Assembly: GCA_013076295.1 (NCBI GenBank)
Contig: RQOL01000429.1
Location: 42,926 to 106,925 of the forward strand
Length of the DNA: 64,000 nt
Direction: 5' to 3'
DNA from: Sanderia malayensis
Taxonomy: Eukaryota > Cnidaria > Scyphozoa > Semaeostomeae > Pelagiidae
Below are positions 12,392 through 25,927 of the stretch, one piece after another. Position 1 is the first letter of the stretch. Every line of letters starts with the position of its first letter. Both the position numbers and the translations under genes were made by a program. A model generated the notes under the pieces. That model saw only the letters and a list, made by a program, of their open reading frames with translations. It did no database searches and had not been told where the DNA came from.

Positions 12392-15300
12392 CGTTCACAT
12401 TAATTGCACACGAATTGACGTTATTACCGTTGAAACTAAGTGAAATGCACATGAATCTGCTTGTTTTCAGTGATATCAACATTCGTTCCTACTAATTGCA
12501 CATGACTTGACGTTATTACAGTGCAAACTAATTAAAGTACACATGCATTTGCTTGTTTTCAGTGATATTAACATTTGTTCACACTATTTCCACATGAATT
12601 CACGTTATTACAATGCAAACTAATTAAAATAGAAATGGAATTATTTGTTTTGAGTTATATTAACATTCGTTCAGACTAATTGCACATAAATCCACGTTAT
12701 TACAGTTGAAACTCAGTGAAATTCACATGGATTTGCTTGCTTTCAGTGAGATTACCTTCGTTCACACTATTTCCACATGAATCCACGTTATTGTAGTTGA
12801 AACTAAGTCAAATACACATGCATTGGCTTGTTTTCAATGATATTAACATTCGTTGACACTAATTGCACATGACTTCACGTTATTACAGTGCAAACTAAAT
12901 AAAATACACATGCAATTACTTGTTTTCGGTGATTATAACATTCTTTCACGCTAATTGCACATTAGCCTGCGTTATTACAGGTGAAACTAATTGAAATACA
13001 CATGGATTAGCTTGCTTTCAGTGATATTAACATTCGTTCACATTAATTGCACACGAATTGACATTATTACCGTTGAAACTAAGTGAAATGCACATGAATC
13101 TGCTTGTTTTCAGTGATATCAACATCCGTTCCTACTAATTGCACATGTTTTACCGTTAATACACTGCAAACTAATTAAAATACACATGCATTTGCTTGTT
13201 TTCAGTGATATTAACATTCGTTCACACTAATTGCACATGAATTCACGTTATTGTAGTTGAAACTAAGTCAAGTACACATGCCTTTGCCTGTTTTCAGTGA
13301 TATTAACATTCGTTCACACTAATTGCACATGAATTCACGTTATTACAGTTGAAACTAATTGAAATACACATGGATTAGCTTGCTTTCAGTGATATTAACA
13401 TTCGTTCACATTAATTGCACATGACTTCACGTTAGTACAGCTGAAACTAAGTAAAGTACACATGCAATTACTTGTTTTGAGTGATATTAACATTCGTTCA
13501 CGCTAATTGCATATGAATTCACGTCTTTGCAGCCGAAACTAATTGAAATACACATGCATTTGCTTATTTTAAGTGATATTAACATTCTTTCACACTAATT
13601 GCACATTAGCTTGCGTTATTACAGTTGAAACTAATTGAAATACACATTGATTAGCTTGCTTTCAGTGATATTAACATTCGTTCACATTAATTGCACACGA
13701 ATTGACGTTATTACAATGCAAACTAATTAAAATACACTTGCAATTACTTGTTTTGAGTGATATTAACATTCTTTCACACTAATTGCACATTAATCTACGC
13801 TTTTACAGTTGAAACTAATTGAAATGCACATGAATCTGCTTGTGTTCAGTGATATCAACATTCGTTCCTAATAATTGCACATGACTTCACGTTAGTACAG
13901 TGCAAAGTAATTAAAATACACATGCATTTGCTTGTTTTCAGTGATATTAACATTCGTTCACACTAATTGCACATGAATTCACGTTATTTTAGTTGAAACT
14001 AAGTCAAGTACACATGCCTTTGCCTGTTTTCAGTGATATTAACATTCGTTCACACTAATTGCACATGAATTCACGTTATTACAGCTGAAACTAATTAAAA
14101 TACACTTGCAATTATTTGTTTTGAGTGATATTAACATTCTTTCACACTAATTGCACATTAATCTACGCTTTTACAGTTGAATCTAATTGAATTACACATG
14201 GATTAGCTTGCTTTCAGTGATATTAACATTCGTTCACACTATTTCCACATGAATTCTCGTTATTACAGTTGAAACTAAGGAAAATACACACGCATTTGTT
14301 TGTTTTCAGTGATATTATCAATCGTTCACACTAACTGCACTTGAATTCACGTTATTGCAGTTGGAACTAAGTCAAGTACACATGCCTTTGCCTGTTTTCA
14401 GTGATATTAACATTCGTTCACACTAATTGCACATGAATTCACGTTATTACAGCTGAACCTAAATAAAATACACATGCAATTACTTGTTTTCAGTGATTAT
14501 AACATTTTTTCACACTAATTGCACATTAGCCTGCGTTATTACAGTTTAAACTAATTGAAATACACATGGATTAGCTTGCTTTCAGTGATATTAACATTCG
14601 TTCACATTAATTGCACATGACTTCACGTTAGTACAGTGCAAACTAAGTAAAATCCACATGGAAGTTCTTGTTTTTAGTGATATTAACATTCGTTCACAAT
14701 TATTGCACACGAATCCACGCTATTACAGTTGAAACTAATTGAAATACACATGTATTTGCTTGTTTTCAGTGATATTAACATTCGTTCACACTATTTGCAC
14801 ATGAATTAACGTTATTACAGCTGAAACTAAGTAAAGTACACCTGCAATTACTTGTTTTGAGTGATATTAACATTCGTTCACGCTAATTGGATATGAATTG
14901 ACGTTTTTGCAGCCGAAACTAATTGAAATACACATGCATTTGCTTATTTTCAGTGATATTGACATTCGTTTACACTATTTGCACATGAATTAACGTTATT
15001 ACAGTTGAAACTAAGTGAAATACACATGGATTTGCTTGTTTTCAGTGAGATTACCTTCGTTCACACTATTTCCACATGAATCCACGTTATTGTAGTTGAA
15101 TATAAGTCAAATACACATGCATTGGCTTCTTTTCAGTGATGTTAACATTCGTTGACACTAATTGCACATGACTTCACGTTAGTACAGTGCAAACTAAATA
15201 AAATACACATGCAATTACTTGTTCTCAGTGATATTAACATTCGTTCACACTAATTGCATATGAATTCACGTTTTGGCAGCCGAAACTAATTGAAATACAC

Positions 15301-16244
15301 ATGGATTTGCTTGTTTTCAGTGATATTAACATTTGTTCACACTATTTCCACAGGAATTTACGTTATTACAATGCAAACTAATTGAAATACACTTGCAGTT
15401 ACTTGTTTTGAGTGATATTAACATTCTTTCACACTAATTGCACATTAATCTACGCTTTTACAGTTGAAACTAATTGAATTACACATGGATTAGCTTGCTT
15501 TCAGTGATATTAACATTCGTTCACACTATTTCCACATGAACTCACGTTATTACAGTTAAAACTAAGAAAAATACACACGCATTTGTTTGTTTTCAGTGAT
15601 ATTAACATTCGTTCACTCTAACTGCACTTGAATTCACGTTATTGCAGTTGGAACTAAGTAAAATACACATGCATTTTTTTCTTTTCAGTGATATCAATTT
15701 TCGTTCACACTACTGGCACATGAAGTCCCAATATTATGGCTGAAACTAAGTAAAGTACACATGCAATTACTTGTTTTCGGTGATATTAACATTCGTTCAC
15801 ACTATTTCCACATGAATCCACGTTATTGTAGTTGAAATTAAGTCAAATACACATGCATTGGCTTGTTTTCAGTGATATTAACATTCGTTGACACTAATTG
15901 CACATGACTTCACGTTAGTACAGTGCAAACTAAATAAAATACACATGCAATTACTTGTTCTCAGTGATATTAACATTCGTTCACACTAATTGCATATGAA
16001 TTCAGGTTTCTGCAGCCGAGACTAATTGAAATACAGATGCATTTGCTTGTTTTCAGTGATATTAACATTTGTTCACACTATTTCCACATGAATTCACACT
16101 ATTACAAAGCAAACTAATTAAAATACACATGGAATAATTTGTTTTGAGTTATATTAACATTCGTTCACACTAATTGCACATAAATCCACGTTATTACAGT
16201 TGAAACTAAGTGAAATACACATGCATTTGCCTGTTTTCAGTTAT
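12392..16244 (+). repeat. Satellite monomers of mixed subtypes
   Basis: About 42 monomers in which I could trace no single regular period. Recurrent subtypes are GATTAGCTTGCTTTCAG, CACATTAATTGCACACG with AATTGACG, GTGTTCAGTGATATCAAC, CATGCCTTTGCCTG and GCAGCCGAAACTAATTG. Local repeats of 3-7 monomers occur (for instance the CCTTTGCCTG unit near 13,280, 14,020 and 14,390) but do not extend into a clean higher-order repeat. No gene or unrelated sequence was seen. Confidence 0.8.
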
Positions 16245-17745
16245 TATAACATTCTTTCACACTAATTGCACATTAATCTACGCTTTTACAGTTGAAACTA
16301 ATTGAAATACACATGGATTAGCTTGCTTTCAGTGATATTAACAGTCGTTTACACTATTTGCAAATGAATTAACGTTATTACAGCTGAAACTAAGTAAAGT
16401 ACACATGCAATTACTTGTTTTGAGTGATATTAACATTCGTTCACGCTAATTGCATATGAATTCACGTTTTTGCAGCCGAAATTAATTGAAATACACATGC
16501 ATTTGCTTATTTTAAGTGATATTAACATTCTTTCGCACTAATTGCACATTAGCTTGCGTTATTACAGTTGAAACTAATTGAAATACACATTGATTAGCTT
16601 GCTTTCAGTGATATTAACATTCGTTCACAATAATTGCACACAAATTGACGTTATTACCGTTGAAACTAATTGAAATGCACATGAATCTGCTTGTGTTCAG
16701 TGATATCAACATTCGTTCCTAATAATTGCACATGACTTCACGTTAGTACAGTGCAAACTAATTAAAATACACATGCATTTGCTTGTTTTCAGTGATATTA
16801 ACATTCGTTCACACTAATTGCACATGAATTCACGTTATTGTAGTTGAAACTAAGACAAGTACACATGCCTTTGCCTGTTGTCAGTGAAATTAACGTTCGT
16901 TCACACTAATTGCACATGAATTCACGTTATTACAGCTGAAACTAAATACAATACACATGCAATTACTTGTTTTCAGTGATTATAACATTCTTTCACACTA
17001 ATTGCACTTTAATCTACGCTTTTACAGTTGAAACTAATTGAAATACACATGGATTAGCTTGCTTTCAGTGATATTAACAGTCGTTTACACTATTTGCAAA
17101 TGAATTAACGTTATTACAGCTGAAACTAAGTAAAGTACACATGCAATTACTTGTTTTGAGTGATATTAACATTCGTTCACGCTAATTGCATATGAATTCA
17201 CGTTTTTGCAGCCGAAATTAATTGAAATACACATGCATTTGCTTATTTTAAGTGATATTAACATTCTTTCGCACTAATTGCACATTAGCTTGCGTTATTA
17301 CAGTTGAAACTAATTGAAATACACATTGATTAGCTTGCTTTCAGTGATATTAACATTCGTTCACAATAATTGCACACGAATTGACGTTATTACCGTTGAA
17401 ACTAATTGAAATGCACATGAATCTGCTTGTGTTCAGTGATATCAACATTCGTTCCTAATAATTGCACATGACTTCACGTTAGTACAGTGCAAACTAAGTA
17501 AAATACACATGCATTTGCTTGTTTTCAGTGATATTAACATTCGTTCAAACTAATTGCACATGAATTCACGTTATTGTAGTTGAAACTAAGACAAGTACAC
17601 ATGCCTTTGCCTGTTGTCAGTGAAATTAACGTTCGTTCACACTAATTGCACATGAATTCACGCTATTACAGCTGAAACTAAATAAAATACACATGCAATT
17701 ACTTGTTTTCAGTGATTAAAACATTCTTTCACACTAATTGCACAT
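16245..17745 (+). repeat. Higher-order repeat, 8-mer, 736 bp, two copies
   Basis: ACAGTCGTTT lies at 16,341 and 17,077, exactly 736 bp (8 x 92) apart, and the AGACAAGTACACATGCC / TTGTCAGTGAAATTAACG monomer is repeated at the same offset. Copy one is about 16,245-16,980 and copy two about 16,981-17,745. ACAGTCG in place of ACATTCG is a private change of this pair. The right end of copy two overlaps the beginning of the 4.36-kb block. Confidence 0.88.
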
Positions 17746-19296
17746 TAGCGTGCGTTATTACAGTTGAAACTAACTGAAATACACATGGATTAGCTTGCTT
17801 TCAGTGATATTAACATTCGTTCACATTAATTGCACATGACTTCACGTTAGTACAGTGCAAACTAAGCAAAATACACATGGAAGTTCTTGTTTTGAGTGAT
17901 ATTAACATTCGTTCACAATTATTGCACACGAATCCACGCTATTACAGTTGAAACTAATTGAAATACACATGTATTTGCTTGTTTTCAGTGATATTAACAT
18001 TCGTTCACACTATTTGCACATGAATTAACGTTATTACAGCTGAAACTACGTAAAGTACACATGCAATTACCGAAACCGAAACTAAACAAATTGAAATACA
18101 CATGCATTTGCTTATTTTCAGTGATATTAACATTCGTTTACACTATTTGCACATGAATTAAGGTTATTACAGTTGAAACTAAGTGAAATACACATGGATT
18201 TGCTTGTTTTCAGTGAGATTACCTTCGTTCACACTATTTCCACATGAATCCACGTTATTGTAGTTGAATATAAGTCAAATACACATGCAATTACTTGTTC
18301 TCAGTGATATTAACATTCGTTCACACTAATTGCATATGAATTCACGTTTTTCCAGCCGAAACTAATTGAAATACACATGCATTTGCTTGTTTTCAGTGAT
18401 ATTAACATTTGTTCACACTATTTCACATGAATTCACGTTATTACAATGCAAACTAAATAAAATACACTTGCAATTACTTGTTTTGAGTGATATTAACATT
18501 CTATCACACTAATTGCACATTAATATACGCTTTTGCAGTTGAAACTAATTGAATTACACATGGATTAGCTTGCTTTCAGTGCTATTAACATTCGTTCTCA
18601 CTAATTGCACATAAATCCACGTTATTACAGTTGAAACTGAGTGAAATACACATGGATTTGCTTGCTTTCAGTGATATCAATTTTCGTGCACAGTACTGGC
18701 ACATGAAGACCCAATATTATGGCTGAAACTAAGTAAAATACACATGGAAGTTCTTGTTTTGAGTGATATTAACATTCGTTCACACTAATTGCACACGAAT
18801 CCACGCTATTACAGTTGAAACTAATTGAAATACACATGCATTTGCTTGTTTTCAGTGATATTAACATTCGTCCACACTATTTGCACATGAATTAACGTTA
18901 TTACAGCCGAAACTAAGTAAAGTACACATGCAATTACTTGTTTTCAGTGATATTAACATTCGTTCACACTATTTCCACATGAATCCACGTTATTGTAGTT
19001 GAAATTAAGTCAAATACACATGCATTGGCTTGTTTTCAGTGATATTAACATTCGTTCACACTAATTGCACATGAATTCACGTTATTACAGCTGAAACTAA
19101 ATACAATACACATGCAATTACTTGTTTTCAGTGATTATAACATTCTTTCACACTAATTGCACATTAATCTACGCTTTTACAGTTGAAACTAATTGAAATA
19201 CACATGGATTAGCTTGCTTTCAGTTATATTAACATTCGTTCACACTAATTGCACATAAATCCACGTTATTACAGCTGAAACTGAGTGAAATACACA
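17265..19296 (+). repeat. Long-range block R3, left copy
   Basis: Repeated at about 21,621-23,650 with an offset of 4,356. Landmarks: ACACATTGAT at 17,321 and 21,677, the fusion scar at 18,065 and 22,421, CCAATATTATGG at 18,711 and 23,068. The offset is not a whole number of monomers because of the scar, which removes about 51 bp, and a few small deletions. The part from about 18,106 is itself tandemly duplicated to the right. Confidence 0.9.
18065..18090 (+). other. Off-phase monomer fusion scar
   Basis: AATTAC is joined directly to CGAAACCGAAACTAAAC, fusing the CAATTAC part of one monomer to the CCGAAACTAATTG part of the next. The distance from GCAATTAC (18,063) to the following GCATTTGC (18,104) is 41 bp rather than 92. 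CGAAAC is doubled at the joint and followed by TAAAC(A/T)AA, suggesting slippage during repair. The same scar occurs at 22,421, there with CTAATTG instead of CAAATTG, which shows it predates the block duplication. Confidence 0.85.
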
Positions 19297-20487
19297 TTTG
19301 CTTATTTTCAGTGATATTAACATTCGTTTACACTATTTGCACATGAATTAAGGTTATTACAGTTGAAACTAAGTGAAATACACATGGATTTGCTTGTTTT
19401 CAGTGAGATTACCTTCGTTCACACTATTTCCACATGAATCCACGTTATTGTAGTTGAATATAAGTCAAATACACATGCAATTACTTGTTCTCAGTGATAT
19501 TAACATTCGTTCACACTAATTGCATATGAATTCACGTTTTTCCAGCCGAAACTAATTGAAATACACATGCATTTGCTTGTTTTCAGTGATATTAACATTT
19601 GTTCACACTATTTCCACATGAATTCACGTTATTACAATGCAAACTAAATAAAATACACTTGCAATTACTTGTTTTGAGTGATATTAACATTCTATCACAC
19701 TAATTGCACATTAATATACGCTTTTGCAGTTGAAACTAATTGAATTACACATGGATTAGCTTGCTTTCAGTGCTATTAACATTCGTTCTCACTAATTGCA
19801 CATAAATCCACGTTATTACAGTTGAAACTGAGTGAAATACACATGGATTTGCTTGCTTTCAGTGATATCAATTTTCGTGCACAGTACTGGCACATGAAGA
19901 CCCAATATTATGGCTGAAACTAAGTAAAATACACATGGAAGTTCTTGTTTTGAGTGATATTAACATTCGTTCACACTAATTGCACACGAATCCACGCTAT
20001 TACAGTTGAAACTAATTGAAATACACATGCATTTGCTTGTTTTCAGTGATATTAACATTCGTCCACACTATTTGCACATGAATTAACGTTATTACAGCCG
20101 AAACTAACTAAAGTACACATGCAATTACTTGTTTTCAGTGATATTAACATTCGTTCACACTATTTCCACATGAATCCACGTTATTGTAGTTGAAATTAAG
20201 TCAAATACACATGCATTGGCTTGTTTTCAGTGATATTAACATTCGTTCACACTAATTGCACATGAATTCACGTTATTACAGCTGAAACTAAATACAATAC
20301 ACATGCAATTACTTGTTTTCAGTGATTATAACATTCTTTCACACTAATTGCACATTAATCTACGCTTTTACAGTTGAAACTAATTGAAATACACATGGAT
20401 TAGCTTGCTTTCAGTTATATTAACATTCGTTCACACTAATTGCACATAAATCCACGTTATTACAGTTGAAACTGAGTGAAATACACA
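18106..20487 (+). repeat. Higher-order repeat, 13-mer, about 1,191 bp, two copies
   Basis: CATTCGTTTACAC lies at 18,131 and 19,321, and CCAATATTATGG at 18,711 and 19,902, offsets of 1,190 and 1,191 (13 x 92 less about 5). The joint at about 19,296 reads ATACACATTTGC, missing the six or so bases normally found between ACACAT and TTTGC. The 21.7-kb copy of this region has the unit only once, so either the left copy gained it or the right copy lost it. Confidence 0.9.
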
Positions 20488-21406
20488 TGGATTTGCTTGC
20501 TTTCAGTGAGATTACCTTGGTTCACACTATTTCCACATGAATCCACGTTATTGTAGTTGAAACTAAGTCAGATACACATGCATTGGCTTGTTTTCAATGA
20601 TATTAACATGCGTTGACACTAATTGCACATGACTTCACGTTATTACAGTGCAAACTAAATAAAATACACATGCAATTACTTGTTCTCACTGATATTAACA
20701 TTCGTTCAGACTAATTGCATATGAATTTACGTTTTTGCAGCCGAAACTAAGAAAAATACACATGCAATTACTTGTTTTCAGTGATATTAACATTCGTTCA
20801 CACTATTTCCACATGAATCCACGTTATTGTAGTTGAAATTAAGTCAAATACACATGCATTGGCTTGTTTTCAGTGATATTAACATTCGTTCACACTAATT
20901 GCACATGAATTCACGTTATTACAGCTGAAACTAAATACAATACACATGCAATTACTTGTTTTCAGTGATTATAACATTCTTTCACACTAATTGCACATTA
21001 ATCTACGCTTTTACAGTTGAAACTAATTGAAATACACATGGATTAGCTTGCTTTCAGTTATATTAACATTCGTTCACACTAATTGCACATAAATCCACGT
21101 TATTACAGTTGAAACTGAGTGAAATACACATGGATTTGCTTGCTTTCAGTGAGATTACCTTGGTTCACACTATTTCCACATGTATCCACGTTATTGTAGT
21201 TGAAACTAAGTCAGATACACATGCATTGGCTTGTTTTCAATGATATTAACATGCGTTGACACTAATTGCACATGACTTCACGTTATTACAGTGCAAACTA
21301 AATAAAATACACATGCAATTACTTGTTCTCACTGATATTAACATTCGTTCAGACTAATTGCATATGAATTTACGTTTTTGCAGCCGAAACTAAGAAAAAT
21401 ACACAT
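20121..21406 (+). repeat. Higher-order repeat, 7-mer, 643 bp, two copies
   Basis: GCAATTACTTGTTTTCAGTG starts at 20,121 and 20,764, and ATTACCTTGG at 20,511 and 21,154, both 643 bp apart. The joint falls in CAGCCGAAACTAAG-AAAAATACAC. The copies differ only by rare substitutions, such as CACATGAATCC against CACATGTATCC, so this duplication looks young. Confidence 0.9.
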
Positions 21407-23650
21407 GCAATTACTTGTTTTCGGTGATTATAACATTCTTTCACACTAATTGCACATTAGCCTGCGTTATTACAGTTGAAACTAATTGAAATACACATGA
21501 ATCTGCTTGTTTTCAGTGATATCAACATTCGTTCCTACTAATTGCACATAACTTCACGTTATTACAGTGTAAACTAAATAAAATACACCTGCAATTACTT
21601 GTTTTCAGTGATTATAACATTCTTTCACACTAATTGCACATTAGCCTGCGTTATTACAGTTGAAACTAATTGAAATACACATTGATTAGCTTGCTTTCAG
21701 TGATATTAACATTCGTTCACAATAATTGCACACGAATTGACGTTATTACCGTTGAAACTAATTGAAATGCACATGAATCTGCTTGTGTTCAGTGATATCA
21801 ACATTCGTTCCTAATAATTGCACATGACTTCACGTTAGTACAGTGCAAACTAATTAAAATACACATGCATTTGCTTGTTTTCAGTGATATTAACATTCGT
21901 TCACACTAATTGCACATGAATTCAAGTTATTGTAGTTGAAACTAAGACAAGTACACATGCCTTTGCCTGTTGTCAGTGATATTAACATTCGTTCACACTA
22001 ATTGCACATGAATTCACGTTATTACAGCTGAAACTAAATAAAATACACATGCAATTACTTGTTTTCAGTGATTAAAACATTCTTTCACACTAATTGCACA
22101 TTAGCGTGCGTTATTACAGTTGAAACTAATTGAAATACACATGGATTAGCTTGCTTTCAGTGATATTAACATTCGTTCACATTAATTGCACATGACTTCA
22201 CGTTAGTACAGTGCAAACTAAGCAAAATACACATGGAAGTTCTTGTTTTGAGTGATATTAACATTCGTTCACAATTATTGCACACGAATCCACGCTATTA
22301 CAGTTGAAACTAATTGAAATACACATGTATTTGCTTGTTTTCAGTGATATTAACATTCGTTCACACTATTTGCACATGAATTAACGTTATTACAGCTGAA
22401 ACTAAGTAAAGTACACATGCAATTACCGAAACCGAAACTAAACTAATTGAAATACACATGCATTTGCTTATTTTCAGTGATATTAACATTCGTTTAAACT
22501 ATTTGCACATGAATTAAGGTTATTACAGTTGAAACTAAGTGAAATACACATGGATTTGCTTGTTTTCAGTGAGATTACCTTCGTTCACACTATTTCCACA
22601 TGAATCCACGTTATTGTAGTTGAATATAAGTCAAATTCACATGCAATTATTTGTTCTCAGTGATATTAACATTCGTTCACACTAATTGCATATGAATTCA
22701 CGTTTTTCCAGCCGAAACTAATTGAAATACACATGCATTTGCTTGTTTTCAGTGATATTAACATTTGTTCACACTATTTCGACATGAATTCACGTTATTA
22801 CAATGCAAACTAATTAAAATACACTTGCAATTACTTGTTTTGAGTGATATTAACATTCTATCACACTAATTGCACATTAATATACGCTTTTGCAGTTGAA
22901 ATTAATTGAATTACACATGGATTAGCTTGCTTTCAGTGCTATTAACATTCGTTCTCACTAATTGCACATAAATCCACGTTATTACAGTTGAAACTGAGTG
23001 AAATACACATGGATTTGCTTGCTTTCAGTGATATCAATTTTCGTGCACAGTACTGGCACATGAAGACCCAATATTATGGCTGAAGCTAAGTAAAATACAC
23101 ATGGAAGTTCTTGTTTTGAGTGATATTAACATTCGTTCACACTAATTGCACACGAATCCACGCTATTACAGTTGAAACTAATTGAAATACACATGCATTT
23201 GCTTGTTTTCAGTGATATTAACATTCGTTCACACTATTTGCACATGAATTAACTTTATTACAGCCGAAACTAAGTAAAGTACACATGCAATTATTTGTTT
23301 TCAGTGATATTAACATTCGTTTACACTATTTCCACATGAATCCACGTTATTGTAGTTGAAATTAAGTCAAATACACATGCATTGGCTTGTTTTCAGTGAT
23401 ATTAACATTCGTTCACACTAATTGCACATGAATTCACGTTATTACAGCTGAAACTAAATACAATACACATGCAATTACTTGTTTTCAGTGATTATAACAT
23501 TCTTTCACACTAATTGCACATTAATCTACGCTTTTACAGTTGAAACTAATTGAAATACACATGGATTAGCTTGCTTTCAGTTATATTAACATTCGTTCAC
23601 ACTAATTGCACATAAATCCACGTTATTACAGTTGAAACTGAGTGAAATAC
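21407..23650 (+). repeat. Long-range block R3, right copy, with flank
   Basis: From about 21,621 this is the second copy of 17,265-19,296. It passes the scar at 22,421 and the CCAATATTATGG monomer at 23,068. Beyond 23,640 it continues in register with 20,480 onwards (offset 3,166), that is, with the sequence following the second 1,191-bp copy on the left. The first 200 bp are transition monomers with the CATTAGCCTGCG subtype. Confidence 0.88.
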
Positions 23651-25927
23651 ACATGGATTTGCTTGCTTTCAGTGAGATTACCTTGGTTCACACTATTTCC
23701 ACATGAATCCACGTTATTGTAGGTGAAACTAAGTCAAATACACATGCATTGGCTTGTTTTCAATGATATTAACATGCGTTGACACTAATTGCACATGACT
23801 TCACGTTATTACAGTGCAAACTAAATAAAATACACATGCAATTACTTGATCTCACTGATATTAACATTCGTTCAGACTAATTGCATATGAATTTACGTTT
23901 TTGCGGCCGAAACTGAGAAAAATACACATGCAATTACTTGTTTTCGGTGATTATAACATTCTTTCACACTAATTGCACATTAGCCTGCGTTATTACAGTT
24001 GAAACTAATTGAAATACACATGGATTAGCTTGCTTTCAGTGATATTAACATTCGTTCACATTAATTGCACACGAATTGACGTTATTACCGTTGAAACTAA
24101 GTGAAATGCACATGAATCTGCTTGTTTTCAGTGATATCAACATTCGTTCCTACTAATTGCACATGACTTCACGTTATTACAGTGTAAACTAAATAAAATA
24201 CACCTGCAATTACTTGTTTTCAGTGATTATAACATTCTTTCACACTAATTGCACATTAGCCTGCGTTATTACAGTTGAAACTAATTGAATTACACATGGA
24301 TTAGCTTGCTTTCAGTGCTATTAACATTCGTTCTCACTAATTGCACATAAATCCACGTTATTACAGTTGAAACTGAGTGAAATACACATGGATTAGCTTG
24401 CTTTCAGTGATATTAACATTCGTTCACATTAATTGCACACGAATTGACGTTATTACCGTTGAAACTAAGTGAAATGCACATGAATCTGCTTGTTTTCAGT
24501 GATATCAACATTTGTTCCTACTAATTGCACATGAATTCACGTTATTACAATGCAAACTAATTAAAATACACTTGCAATTACTTGTTTTGAGTGATATTAA
24601 CATTCTATCACACTAATTGCACATTAATATACGCTTTTGCAGTTGAAACTAATTGAATTACACATGGATTAGCTTGCTTTCAGTGCTATTAACATTCGTT
24701 CTCACTAATTGCACATAAATCCACGTTATTACAGTTGAAACTGAGTGAAATACACATGGATTTGCTTGCTTTCAGTGATATCAATTTTCGTGCACAGTAC
24801 TGGCACATGAAGACCCAATATTATGGCTGAAACTAAGTAAAATACACATGGAAGTTCTTGTTTTGAGTGATATTAACATTCGTTCACACTAATTGCACAC
24901 GAATCCACACTATTACAGTTGAAACTAATTGAAATACACATGCATTTGCTTGTTTTCAGTGATATTAACATTCGTTCAGACTATTTGCACATGAATTAAC
25001 GTTATTACAGCCGAAACTAAGTAAAGTACACATGCAATTACTTGTTTTCAGTGATATTAACACCCGTTCACACTATTTCCACATGAATCCACGTTATTGT
25101 AGTTGAAATTAAGTCAAATACACATGCATTGGCTTGTTTTCAGTGATATTAACATTCGTTCACACTAATTGCACATGAATTCACGTTATTACAGCTGAAA
25201 CTAAATACAATACACATGCAATTACTTGTTTTCAGTGATTATAACATTCTTTCACACTAATTGCACATTAATCTACGCTTTTACAGTTGAAACTAATTGA
25301 AATACACATGGATTAGCTTGCTTTCAGTTATATTAACATTCGTTCACACTAATTGCACATAAATCCACGTTATTACAGTTGAAACTGAGTGAAATACACA
25401 TGGATTTGCTTGCTTTCAGTGAGATTACCTTGGTTCACACTATTTCCACATGAATCCACGTTATTGTAGTTGAAACTAAGTCAAATACACATGCATTGGC
25501 TTGTTTTCAATGATATTAACATGCGTTGACACTAATTGCACATGACTTCACGTTATTACAGTGCAAACTAAATAAAATACACATGCAATTACTTGTTCTC
25601 ACTGATATTAACATTCGTTCAGACTAATTGCATATGAATTTACGTTTTTGCAGCCGAAACTAAGAAAAATACACATGCAATTACTTGTTTTCGGTGATTA
25701 TAACATTCTTTCACACTAATTGCACTTTAGCCTGCGTTATTACGGTTGAAACTAATTGAAATACACATGGATTAGCTTGCTTTCAGTGATATTAACATTT
25801 GTTCACATTAATTGCACACGAATTGACGTTATTACCGTTGAAACTAAGTGAAATGCACATGAATCTGCTTGTTTTCAGTGATATCAACATTCGTTCCTAC
25901 TAATTGCACATGACTTCACGTTATTAC
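22790..25927 (+). repeat. Higher-order repeat, 19-mer, 1,747 bp, about 1.8 copies
   Basis: CAATGCAAAC at 22,801 and 24,548, CCAATATTATGG at 23,068 and 24,815, and ATTACCTTGG at 23,677 and 25,424 are all 1,747 bp apart (19 x 92 less 1). Copy one runs 22,790-24,536 and copy two 24,537 to about 25,927. Copy two diverges where copy one has GTGTAAACTAAATAAAATAC and copy two has GTGCAAACTAATTAAAATAC. Confidence 0.9.
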
